64,000 bases of DNA from Neocallimastix lanati (nom. inval.) (GCA_016946835.1 JACVTC010000058.1:797001-861000); one strand, 5' to 3'; positions 51,661 to 61,784 are shown, counted from the stretch's first letter. The notes: a model not told the origin generated them from the letters alone. Numbers and translations: made by a program.

Positions 51661-52339
51661 ATATACTAAAAATAAAAATTTATGAAGTATATATATAAAA
51701 CAAATAAAATAATAAAAAACAATAACAAAAAACAAAAAACAAAAACAAAAAACAAACAAACAAACAAACAAACAAAAAAAAAAAACAAAAAAAAACAAAA
51801 AAAAAATAGAATAGAATAGAATAAATATAAAATACAATAAATCAAAAAATGAAATAAAGTAAACTTTATGAAATAATTAAAATTAATTTAAAATATGAAT
51901 CTATATAAATAATATAGAATTTATTATATAAAAAATACTTTTAGTAGCAATAATATTTATAAAAATTAAAAAAATTAAAAAATTTAAATTGTAGTAATAA
52001 TAATAACATAATTTTTTTTTTTAAAAAAAAAATAAAAAATAAAAAATAAAAATAGAAAATAAATATATATATTATATTTTTTATCATAATGAAAATCATT
52101 AATCTTCATATTTTATTTATTTATATATTTATTAATAAATATTTATTTATTTATGTAAATTATAAAAAATATTTAAATTTATTAATTACATTTTGAATTA
52201 GTGTATTATTCATATGGTAAAAAAGAAGAAATTCCAATGAATAGTTCTAATAAAAATATATATTAAAATTTTTATATACTATAATTTAAATAAATAATAT
52301 TATATATTAAATTTTTAAAAAATAGAATGTGATTCATTT

Positions 52340-52375
52340 TGCGAAGTGGTACATATATATATGTACCACTTTGCA
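52340..52375. other. Near-perfect 36-nt palindrome
   Basis: Bases 52344-52371 (centre ACATATATATATGT, flanked by AAGTGGT and ACCACTT) are a perfect 28-nt palindrome. With one G:T pair it extends to TGCG...TTGCA at 52340-52375. As RNA or cruciform DNA it would be a stem with essentially no loop. It lies just before A-rich minisatellites. Confidence 0.9.
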
Positions 52376-52379
52376 TATA

Positions 52380-52540
52380 TAAGAAATAAAAAAATAAAAA
52401 CAATAAAACAATAAAACAAATAAAAAAAATAAAAAAATAAAAACAATAAAACAATAAAACAATAAAACAAATAAAAAAAATAAAAAAATAAAAAAATAAA
52501 AAAATAAAAAAATAAAAAAATAAAAAAATTAAAAAAAAAA
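52380..52540. repeat. A-rich minisatellite, units of about 50 nt
   Basis: The block AAAACAATAAAACAATAAAA with flanking AAATAAAAAAAT recurs at about 52396 and 52440, then decays into (AAAAAAT)n. Confidence 0.8.
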
Positions 52541-52596
52541 AAAAAGAAAGAATAAAAATAATAATAAAATTTTTAATTAGGTGTATTTTTTTATAT

Positions 52597-52772
52597 AAAA
52601 ATAAAAATAAAAATAAAAATAAAAATAAAAATAAAAATAAAAATAAAAATAAAAATAAAAATAAAAATAAAAATAAAAATAAAAATAAAAATAAAAATAA
52701 AAATAAAAATAAAAATAAAAATAAAAATAAAAATAAAAATAAAAATAAAAATAAAAATAAAAATAAAAATAA

Positions 52773-52803
<31 letters not shown>

Positions 52804-52818
52804 TAAAAATAAAAATAA
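52597..52818. repeat. (AAAAAT)n hexanucleotide array
   Basis: About 36 nearly uniform hexamers with a single short interruption near 52770-52780. It lies about 170 nt upstream of the RPS3 promoter elements. Confidence 0.95.
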
Positions 52819-52989
52819 ATATAAATATAAATATTATAAATATTAATATATATAAATTTAAAAAGTTAATTTATGATTTTTGGATTATTTACTAGTAAAA
52901 TTTATTAATATAAAAATTTAATATATTACCCAATCATATACATATTTAATATATGTAAAATAACAACATTTAATTTGTGGCTCATAAAA

Positions 52990-53062
52990 CACGTGATGTA
53001 TATAGAATATTGGGGGTTGTATCATTTGTTCCTCCTTACTCACTCTCTTTCTCATTTCGATT
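52990..53062 (+). promoter_or_regulatory. Putative RPS3 core promoter: CACGTG, TATA-like element, pyrimidine tract
   Basis: CACGTG sits at 52990-52995, 116 nt before the RPS3 ATG, followed by GTATATAGAA (52998-53007) and a C/T-rich stretch (about 53028-53060, for example TCCTTACTCACTCTCTTTCT). In several fungi CACGTG (Cbf1) takes part in ribosomal protein gene control, and pyrimidine tracts mark starts of ribosomal protein mRNAs. The match is seen; the function is inferred. Confidence 0.5.
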
Positions 53063-53105
53063 CAAATTTTATTAATTTCTTTCGGAAGAATCGACTATAG
53101 TAAAC

Positions 53106-54407
53106 ATGGCACAGATTTCTAAAAAAAGAAAGGTAAAATTGGAATGAAATGAATGAGTTGAAAATTGTGTTTTTAAATGTTTGAAAGAATTAAATGATTT
53201 ATAAAGTATGATTTAATAATTTTAATGAATAAGAAAATTTCACATTCATTGCACATGAAAAAGACTTTCATGTGCAGTGAATTTGAAATTTTCTTCTTAT
53301 TACTATATTTTTCCTGATATAAACATATAATAGTAATAATAAAAATTAAATTAATGGATGATTTATATATTTTATTCTTTTCTTTTATTCTTTTATAAAT
53401 AAATATAATATATATAATTTAAAATGGGATTTTGTATTAAGAATGATTTTGTATAATTAATATGTATTGTGAATTAGGTGATATATGTTATTTATGTTGA
53501 TGAATATGTAACTATAAATTTCTGAAATAGGGGTACTAATTTCAAGATATTTGAATATTTAATTATTTTTAAATAGTTCGTCGCTGATGGTGTTTTCTAC
53601 GCCGAATTAAACGAATTCCTTACTCGTGAATTAGCCGAAGAAGGTTACTCTGGTGTTGAAGTACGTGTTACTCCAGCTCGTACTGAAATTATTATTCGTG
53701 CTACTCGTACTAGAGATGTTCTTGGTGAAAAGGGTCGTCGTATTAGAGAACTTACCGCAGTTGTTCAAAAGAGATTCAATTTCCCAGAAAATTCTGTTGA
53801 ACTTTACGCTGAAAAGGTTGAAATTCGTGGTCTCTGTGCTATTGCTCAAGCTGAATCCCTCAAATTCAAACTTCTCCAAGGTCTTGCTGTTAGAAGGTAA
53901 AAAATCGAAATATAAAAGTAATAAATATATGTAAATTGTATTAAAATTTATTAAATAATATAGAGCTTGCTACGGTGTTCTTCGTTTCGTTATGGACGCT
54001 GGTGCTAAGGGTTGTGAAGTTATTGTTTCTGGTAAGCTTCGTGCAGCTCGTGCTAAGTCTATGAAGTTCTCTGATGGTTTATTACTTCACTCTGGTGAAC
54101 CAATCCGTACCTACATTGACAAGGCTACTAGACACGTTCTCCTTAGACAAGGTAAAATTAATTTAATATTTGGAAGAATTATAAAATATGTAATTAAATG
54201 GAAATAATTAATTTTTTAAATACAGGTGTTCTTGGTGTTAAGGTTAAGATTATGATGGATTACGATCCATCTGGTAGAAGAGGTCCAAAGACTCCATTCC
54301 CAGATAATGTCAGAATCAAGGATCCAAAGGAAGATGATGAAGAAATTGTCACCAAGACTATTGTTTACGATAGTGAAGCTCCACAAGAAGTTCCAGTTGA
54401 AGCTTAA
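53106..54407 (+). CDS. RPS3: 40S ribosomal protein uS3 (RPS3)
   Basis: Predicted CDS: join(53106..53132,53577..53896,53964..54151,54226..54407), 717 nt, 238 aa, the usual length for eukaryotic uS3. It forms part of the mRNA entry channel of the 40S subunit. Exon 1 encodes only MAQISKKRK. Exon 2 begins [20 protein letters not shown] and carries the KH domain with the GEKGRR loop (GxxG) in [20 protein letters not shown]. Exon 3 holds [20 protein letters not shown] and [20 protein letters not shown]; exon 4 holds [20 protein letters not shown] and an acidic tail. Codon use is richer in C/G-ending codons (GGT, CGT, AAG, TTC) than in neighbouring genes, as expected for high expression. Intron 1 is much longer (444 nt) than the others and contains the hairpin at 53231-53295. 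Confidence 0.97.
53231..53295 (+). other. 65-nt near-perfect hairpin in RPS3 intron 1
   Basis: Arms 53231-53260 and 53266-53295 are inverted copies of 30 nt with a 5-nt loop (AAGAC). There are 28 Watson-Crick pairs, one G:U (53249/53277) and one C-U mismatch (53243/53283). The stem includes the GC-richer core TTGCACATGAAA. It could be a structured intronic RNA, a small-RNA precursor or a tiny inverted-repeat element. Confidence 0.9.
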
Positions 54408-54935
54408 ATAAATTGTGAATAAATGTTTACATTCATCGAAAATAAATTATCGTATTATAAAAATTATATATTTTGTGTTAAGTTAAATATAAAAATAAGG
54501 GTTTAATAAGAAAAATATTTAATTAATAATTTAAAAACTTGAATTATATTTTATTTTTATAAAAAAAGGATTAAAATAATAAATTAGTATCATTTATTTA
54601 TTTATTAAAGAATTATGGAATGAATTATTGCAAATAATTATAAAGGAAAAATGTGTAAAGGATGAGATTTATTATGAAATGAATAATATTTAAAAAGAAT
54701 TGATAATAATATTCAAGGATGGTATAAATTTTTATTTATTTAAATTAATATAAATGTAAAGATAGTAGTTATTTTATATTCTTACTATGAATGAAATTTT
54801 CAGATAAATAAATAAATAAAATATAATATGTTTAATTTGTTGAAGAGTTTTAGGTTGAATATAAAAAAAGAATGATAAAAGATTAATATATAAAGTAATA
54901 TTAATTTTTTTTATACACTTTGTTTATGATGGAAT
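54408..54935. other. RPS3 3' flank
   Basis: About 530 nt of AT-rich sequence follow the RPS3 stop. The 3' UTR probably ends within the first 100 nt (AATAAA-like context near 54440). No other exon is visible. Confidence 0.55.
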
Positions 54936-55150
54936 TATGTCTCGGGCTTAACAAGGGTTATTTTCCGAAAGTATTAATGCAAATTAACACAGGTAGCAGT
55001 GCCAATGCCTCTGAAGGAGAAATCCATAGTTTCTTTTAATTGTCAGTTCAAACCCTAATCCGGATAAAGTAATCTGGAGGTGAAGTTTGTTTCATATGAA
55101 CTTTTTTCCGAATTTATGCACTATATTTTGAATACTTTTATTTCACACTA
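54936..55150 (+). mobile_element. LINE 3'-end fragment, family B/C
   Basis: This segment contains GTGCCAATGCCTCTGAAGGA, then TTCAAACCCTAATCCGGA and GTTTCATATGAACTTTTTTC. The same ordered blocks recur at about 60890-61040 and, more diverged, 61455-61590. It is therefore a 5'-truncated copy consisting only of the 3' untranslated part. No coding part remains. Confidence 0.7.
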
Positions 55151-55174
55151 TCTATTTTAAATCCTAGTCTAAAA

Positions 55175-55381
55175 AAAAAAAAAATCTATTTTAAAGATGT
55201 TAATTCCGCATAGTACAACTTGCCGAAATACATAGTATTTTTGAGCTTTTTTATTTTTTATTTTTTTAATTTTTTTATTTCTAATTTCAAATGTACTTTT
55301 CACCTACATGTATTTTTTTATAATAAAATTAATGAAGTTATGGAAGTGTATTCTCTTCCCTGTCTAAAAAAAAAAAAAAAA
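55175..55381 (+). mobile_element. LINE 3'-end fragment, family A, with poly-A tail
   Basis: From TCTATTTTAAAGATGTTA to the A-tract at 55366-55381 this matches 56750-57000, the end of LINE copy A, including GTACAACTTGCCGAAATACA and GGAAGTGTATTCTCTTCCCT before the poly-A. It is a severely 5'-truncated insertion. An A-tract preceded by GTCTA at about 55169-55185 directly precedes it, suggesting one insertion landed in the tail of another. Confidence 0.75.
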
Positions 55382-56965
55382 ATTTATATTTTAGATTTAA
55401 CTGGTGATCATGTTACTACTCGTAGTATACATCACACTGAATTTTATTTAACTCTTGAACTTATTTTTATTCTTTTTACATTAAACTCACATGCATTTTA
55501 AAGTTAGAAAATCCCTTCTTTCATTTACACATTTCTTCTCAATTAAACTTATCCCTATTGCATACAAGAAAAAAGTTCTTCAATCCTTTGTTATTAGTAA
55601 AGTAATTTATTATTCTCCTTTACTTGGTTCAAACAAATCCAGAACGGCCAGAATTCAAACATTAATTAATACTGGTCTATTTTGGTGTATCGGCTCCTTC
55701 TCTAAAAATGGTAAAACAAGTTCAGAAGACAATGACTATATTAGACATAATTCTACTATGAGTACTTATGCTTTATCTCGAGATCTAAGCATTCCTCCTA
55801 TTGCTGGTGTCTGCGCAGCCTTACAGATTAAATCATTTGCAAAATGGAGTAAATCAAACTGTATTATAAAGGATCTTATTAAATCTATTCCCAAAATGCA
55901 TCATTATTCCTGGACTAAAGAATCTAGAACACTGTATAAAAAAATCAAAAAATATAAATGTGAAAAATATGACGATATTTTAGAACGTTACTGGAAATCA
56001 GTTGCCAAATTTCAAGGTATTAAAGGTCAAAATTACGATCGTAATAAGTTCTCAAACAATAAAGCTATAATTATGCTTAGTTTAAAATATCCCCAATTCA
56101 ACTTAGGGTTTTCGTGGATTATACGTTTACGCTGTGGTTATAAATACAATACTACTATTGCTATTAGAATGGGTAGAGTTTCAGAAGATTGTCCCAAGTA
56201 TTGCCCCTGTTGTGGCGAAGATAAACAATCTTTTGAACATTGGATTTTTAAATGCGATGCTCTTGCATCTTTTAGATGGAATTCTTTAAATTTCATCGAT
56301 GATCTCTATGTTTTATTCCTTAGGAAGATTAGAGCGTTTAATCCTCTTTCTTCCTATGACTCTATTTCTAATTTTGAAGATTATATCAATCATTATATAT
56401 ACTTGTTCCTTCTTGGTGGGACTTTAGTTTTAAATGAGCTACATTTCGATAGTGGGGAACAGAGACAATTAAATGAACTACTTTTCAAAGGTTCATCTGA
56501 GTCACCTGTTCCAAAAATTGTGGGCTTGGCGGAATTCTTAACAAGTGCAATACCTATCATTAGTAGTTCGTTTGAGCTATTATTTGATAGGTATTGCAAA
56601 ATACTAAACTTATCCAAGAGCGTCGACGTCGTACTGATAAGGCATAATGATAATACAGGATCGTCATCTATTGCTACGAAGGATGAATCTCTCCCTAGTA
56701 GTTCAATAAATGATGAGTCCGGGGAGAGTTTAGTGGACACCACACTATCTATTTTAAAGATGTTACTTCTAGGTTTTATTTCTTTTTTATTTGATAGGAA
56801 GGGAAAAATTCCCGCATAGTACAACTTGCCGAAATACATAGTAATTTCGAGCTTTTTATTTTTTTATTTTTTAATTTTTTATTTTTAATTTCAAATGTAC
56901 TTTTCACCTACATGTATTTTTTATAATAAAATTAATAAAGTTTTGGAAGTGTATTCTCTTCCCTG

Positions 56966-57000
<35 letters not shown>
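55382..57000 (+). mobile_element. Non-LTR retrotransposon (LINE) copy A, 5'-truncated
   Basis: The copy has a 442-codon open frame (from about 55491), an untranslated 3' region with conserved blocks, a GGAAG...CTTCC hairpin and a terminal A-tract (about 56970-56998). The reverse transcriptase palm is missing; only the region downstream of it survives. The frame is intact and so probably the youngest of the four copies, but the element cannot move on its own. Confidence 0.85.
55491..56819 (+). pseudogene. LINE ORF remnant: post-RT region with CCHC motif (copy A)
   Basis: The 442-aa frame starts inside the region following the RT domain. It contains KVLQSFVISKVIYYSPLLGS, the ALSRDLSIPPIAGVCAALQ block, WTKESRTLYKK, FSWIIRLRCGYKYNT, the zinc motif CPCCGEDKQSFEHWIFKC (C-x2-C-x8-H-x4-C), then FLLGGTLVLNELHFDSGEQR. 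The same order occurs in copies B and C. CCHC motifs of this type sit after the RT domain in many APE-type LINEs. The first Met is internal; the true ORF start is lost by 5' truncation. Confidence 0.85.
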
Positions 57001-57217
57001 TTTTACATTAAATTTTCTTTGATTAATTAAAATTTGTTATTTCTTTTCTTTTTATTATTTTTTATTTTACTTAATCTTTTACATACATTTTATTTTATTT
57101 TTTTTTATCTTTTAATTATATAATGTATTTTTTAGTACATAAAAATATTTCAATCTATTTAATAAAACACTGGAAGAGTATTCTCTTCCTAATCTAAAAA
57201 AAAAAAAAAAAAAAAAA
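57001..57217 (+). mobile_element. Diverged family-A LINE tail
   Basis: AT-rich sequence resembles the family-A 3' region and ends in GGAAGAGTATTCTCTTCC (57172-57189), a perfect 7-bp stem with a four-base loop, then TAATCTA and an A-tract to about 57217. It is a third family-A terminus within 1.9 kb. Confidence 0.65.
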
Positions 57218-57344
57218 ATTTCACATTATTTTAAATATTATTATGCATAGACAAATAATATTTATCTTTTATTAATTTTTTTTAATAAAAAAATATTCAT
57301 ATAATTAATAAATGAATAAAAAAAATTTTTAATGAATTTTCAGA

Positions 57345-58675
57345 ACTTGGAATTCCTTTAGGCGAATCTAGATGTTGCGGTGGACTTTTTGCAGATGATA
57401 TTGTTCACCGTCAAGAACTAAGTTAAAAAAAATGCTTAAAAAGGTAAATGAATGGGCTAAATTTAATATGATGAATTTTGGAATTAACAAGTGTGCAACG
57501 ATGGTGATTCTACCTCTTTTTTCAAAATAAAAGAGATCCTATTTTTTATCTTGCTGGTCAACCAATCCCAATAACTAAATGTTATACCTATTTAGGTATA
57601 CCATTTGATAATAGCTTATCGTTGAACCCTATTATTAAATTACTTAACTCTAAAGTTACTAAAGCTCATTTCTGTTAGTAAATTTCTTTCAAATTCAAAA
57701 ATTCCTATTCCATTTAAGAAGATTATAATTAACTCCTATGTACTTAGTAAAGTCTCTTACTTTGCACCTTTACTTGATTTAAATAAAGTGAGAATAAATA
57801 ATACTCAGAAATTAATTAATAAAGGATTAAGATGGATTGCAGGTTTACAAAAAGCCAAATCTTTTATTAATGTATATTCTATTTCAAAAGATTTAAATAT
57901 TCCTCCATTGTCAGCTATGTGTACTTTGTCTCAAGTCAAATGTTTTGATAAATGGAAAGATTCAAATTGTACTATTTCCTATTTAGTTAATAATATTCCA
58001 AAATCTAGAAAATATACATGGACAAAAGAAAGTAGAACTCTTAAACCTAAACTAGAGAAAAGAGGTAATAACGATAATAAAATCAAGGATTTTTATTGGA
58101 AAAGAGATATGAAAATCAATTCTATTAAAGCTGAATTTTATGATAAAAACAAATTTGAAGAAATATCAAATTTTATAAAACTTTGTTATGAATATCCTGA
58201 TCTTTCATATGGTTTCTATTGGCTATTGAGAGCACGAAGCGGATATAGATTAGATGCTAGAATTACCAAAGCTGCAAAAATAATAAATCAAATGTGTCCT
58301 AATTTTTGTCCCTGTTGTAAAAGCAATAAACAATGGATAAGGCATTGGTTAATTGATTGTCCATTTTTCAATCATATTCGTAGTAAAGTTAATGATAAAA
58401 TTTTATTTTTATATAATGCTTTTAACCGTGGCAACCTAAAAAATGATATTGTTAATAGTAATAATGATAATAGCAACAGTAATAATAGTAATAGTAATAA
58501 TAGTAATAATAGTTATAGTAATATTAGTAATAGTATTATTAGTAATGTTAGTAATAGTATTGAAAATAATGTGTATGTTGATTCTAGTGTGTGTGAAAAA
58601 GTGTTTAACCTCCTTCTTGGAGGTCGAAGTATTAATAACAGTACAAGGGAATGGAAGGATCTATTTAAGTACTAG
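57345..58675 (+). pseudogene. LINE reverse transcriptase ORF remnant (copy B)
   Basis: Segments in order: LGIPLGESRCCGGLFADDIV (FADD catalytic box), a frame break, NEWAKFNMMNFGINKCATMV, a stop, PITKCYTYLGIPFDNSL, stops, then an intact 295-codon frame from 57788. That frame has LINKGLRWIAGLQKAKSF, SKDLNIPPLSAMCTLSQVK, WTKESRTLKPKLEK, WLLRARSGYRLDAR, the zinc motif CPCCKSNKQWIRHWLIDC, and VFNLLLGGRSIN. The ORF is inactive because of at least three breaks. The Asn/Ser run (58441-58560) mirrors the genome-wide AAT/AGT slippage. Confidence 0.85.
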
Positions 58676-59195
58676 ATGAAATCAGGTGCTTATTCTGATA
58701 CTGCGGCTCTTCTTTAACCGATTATACCTATTGCTATTGGCCAGCAATGATCTTTGTTCAATAGGTTCAAATCGAATCGTACTACTACTACCAAGAGCGT
58801 CAATGCTGAAGAAACAGTATGATAGGCCAGCAGGGATAGTGCAACCAATGAAGATCATAATTTCGTATCTTAAAATTTTGATTAACATTGTGAAGTCAAA
58901 ATTAATTATTATACTTCAGTATAATAATGCCCTTGTGAAGTCTTACAGATATTAATTAAATGAAACTAGAATATTTTATACCATTATTTTATTTTATTTT
59001 TTTTTTGTGTTTTTTTTGTTTTGTTTATTTTTTTTATCTTTTTTTTTTTTTTTCTTTTTATTACATGCATTTTTTCAAATATTTAATTAATAAAGATGAA
59101 ACAAGTTTGCTGCCGTTAAAAAAAAAAAAAAAAAAAAAAATAATAAATGAATAAATAAATAAAATTTAAAATTCACAATAATTGCGGCCGTAAAA
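57345..59195 (+). mobile_element. LINE copy B with the RT active-site region, decayed
   Basis: This is the only copy in the window that retains part of the RT palm (GLFADDIV near 57390). It includes the post-RT frame, an Asn/Ser-rich spacer, LLLGGRSIN, and a 3' region related to copies C and 54936-55150. It ends with an A-tract at about 59120-59140, followed by (AAAT)n and CAATAATTGCGGCCGT before a further A-tract. Confidence 0.8.
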
Positions 59196-59284
59196 AAAAC
59201 AAAAAATTCTGTATATACAGAGAATGATAATTTAAAGTATTACTTAAATTTAAAGTTTAATGTGAAATTTTCCTTTCTTTTCTT

Positions 59285-61213
59285 TTTATAAAATTTATAG
59301 GACAAGAGATATATTATTGAATACGATGATCAATTTTAAATATTTGAGTTATTTGTATAAAAATTAAGTTAGTAGAAATTAAAGACGTTAAAAAGAATTA
59401 ATTATAGTAGTTTTTATAAAAGTTACTAACGGATCTCTTAAGAATCCTCATATTCCTATCCTTTATAAACTAATATTATTTGCTACTATAGTAATTGGGA
59501 AAGTTTCATATTATGCATTGTCAAAAGTTGTTTTTAAATTATTTAAAAATAAATTTTAGACAAATGAATACAAAATGTTTAATTTAAAAAAAAGGTCTAT
59601 GAAAGCCTATTCCCTTGGGTTTAAATGAACAAACTTTCCAAAAAAAAAATCCAAGGGATAGACAACATAAATTTTACATTTACTATAACAAATTCACAAA
59701 GGGTAGGATGATTATTAAATCACTCTCAATCGAGTGATATTTTTTAATGATCTAACAAAGAAATAACGAAAAGTATATAGACAATGGTTAATACAGGATT
59801 ATACTGAACTGAAAAATTTTCAAATGTGAATAGTTTTACATCCCATTATTGTGTTTTTAAAGAACTTAAAATTCCTCCTCTTTTGACAAAATGTGCAATT
59901 GCTCAGGCAGGATATTTTAAAAAATAGAAAAACTCGAATTATATTATTTCTGTTATAACGTTGTAGACGTCATGCATTTAATAAAGAAAGTAAAATTTTA
60001 ACAGACAAATTTGATAAATTTCCATCAAAAAAAGCAGTTACAAACTTTTACTGGGATAAAGATATGGCAGGAAAAACAATCAAGGCTAAGGCTTACAAGA
60101 AAAATGAATTTTAGAAAACTAAAGACTACTTAAAACTCAACTTTAAGTATCTTGAGTATAGGATTAGTTTTTTGATGGATACTTCGTGCCAGATATGAAT
60201 ATAAATTCGATACTCGTGTTGCCAAAGCTGCCAATATGATTGAAGAAGATTGTCCAGTGTCCTTGTCGTTATAGAGAAAATAATAATCCTCGATTATTTT
60301 AATTTACTTTTACTACATTTATTTATTTATTTATTTTGATTATTAAATAGTAATGTAAACACTGTTATCATAGATGAATAATAAAGAATTAAGTACTGAT
60401 TCTGATGGTGGTAACGAAGTATATAATATTAATTATAATACTAATGACAATGGAAAAAAGTATTAATAGAAAAAATATGAAAATTAATATTAGTGATTGT
60501 GAAAATAATAGTATCGTTATTAATAATGTAGTGATTAGGCCAATTGGTGAAAATCGTGTCAATATAAATGTTTTTCTGAATAATGAATGTGTAAATATAT
60601 ATGTGATATAGTACCGACTATATATAACTTCTTTCTTGGTGGAAGAAATATAGATATTATAGATTTAAATTATAAAAAGGAATGGGATGTTTTGTTTAAT
60701 GACCAAATTATTTCTGGTGATTACTCTAAAATGCCATTCTTGGTGCGATATGCAGCTCCCTTTATAGAAATTATGCCAAATTATGTTTAGAGTTAGTACT
60801 CGATAGGATTACTATTCCGACGGAATAAGCGTAAACTAACCAGGAGCATCAAAACGTCAATGCTGAAAATGCAGTAAGATAGGCTAGTAGGGTCATTGCC
60901 TCTGAAGGAGAATATCATAATTTCTTTCAGATAGTCAATTCAAATTCTATTCCGGAATAAGAATTTCTATAAACAGAAATCTTATAATCTGGATGTGAGG
61001 TTCGTTTCATATGAACATTTTTCTGAATTTATTTATACAATTTATTTTGAATATTACTTTTATATTACTATTTAAAAAATTATTATGTTCAATTCGGAAA
61101 AATAATATTTATTTTATATTAATTCTGTATTTTTAATAAAAAAAAAGTCATTTAATTAATAAATGAATAAATAAATAAAGTTTAAAGTTATCAATAATTG
61201 CGGCTGTGAAAAA
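59285..61213 (+). mobile_element. LINE copy C, heavily decayed
   Basis: Frames that match copies A and B appear piecewise: SLKNPHIPILYKLI and VIGKVSYYALSKVV (59430-59535), LKIPPLLTKCAIAQ-like (59860-59905), TNFYWDKDMAGKTIKAKAYK (60040-60100), RYEYKFDTRVAKAANMIEED (60190-60250), and near the end YNFFLGGRNIDII (60620-60660). The CCHC motif is broken after CPV. The 3' region carries GCCTCTGAAGGAGAATATCA and ends with (AAAT)n and CAATAATTGCGGCTGT plus an A-tract at about 61208-61223. Confidence 0.75.
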
Positions 61214-61223
61214 AAAAAAAAAA

Positions 61224-61775
61224 TTAAATTTTATCTATGTTGCAATAAATCTTTTATTTTGTTTAATATGTCTAAGGAATTATTTATACCTTTTATTGCT
61301 AGTTTTTATGTTAAGGAGATGCTTTAATGAATGAAATGAGTCGTCTTGCATTATTTTTCATTTATTCAGGAATATACCAACACTTTCACATTATTTATGG
61401 ATGAAAAAATCACCTAGATTAACAATTTACAAACATGATAATAGATTTCCTGGAGAAATGCCTCATTCGAAGAAGATCATAATTTCTTTGAGATTGACAA
61501 TCAAACACTAATAAGAATTCCTTTTAATAGAAATTTTATAATCTTGAGGTGATGTTCGTTGTATATGGACTTTTTTTCTGAATTTATTTATACACTTTAA
61601 TTTGAATATTATTTTTTATTATTATTTAAAAAATTATTATGTTCAATTAGGAAAAAAAAATATTTTTTTATTAATTTTGCTTTTTTTTTTTTAAATAAAA
61701 TATATATTTAATAAACAATAAATAAATAAACAAATAAATAAATTTAATGTATACAATAACTGTTGCTATAAAAAA
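61224..61775 (+). mobile_element. Decayed LINE fragment, B/C-type 3' end
   Basis: It contains diverged versions of the B/C 3' blocks (GAAGATCATAATTTCTTTGA near 61474 and GATGTTCGTTGTATATGGAC near 61551). It ends with (AAAT)n, CAATAACTGTTGCTAT and an A-tract at about 61770-61784. Confidence 0.65.
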
Positions 61776-61784
61776 AAAAAAAAA

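Larger units (their letters stand above)
51412..52980. other. Intergenic region between the SH3-RA gene and RPS3
   Basis: About 1.6 kb dominated by low-complexity A- and T-rich repeats: poly-T near 51448-51485, (AAAT)n and (AAAC)n at about 51580-51800, a minisatellite at 52380-52540, (AAAAAT)n at about 52597-52818, and a palindrome at 52340-52375. No exon is seen. Confidence 0.7.

Noticed and set aside
55046-55055. GTTCAAACCC resembles a tRNA/SINE B box
   Set aside because: No convincing A box, acceptor stem or cloverleaf could be built, and the related copies (about 60940) do not keep the motif.
56393-56839. 148-codon antisense open frame over LINE copy A
   Set aside because: Shadow of the sense LINE frame, which carries the CCHC motif and is conserved in copies B and C.
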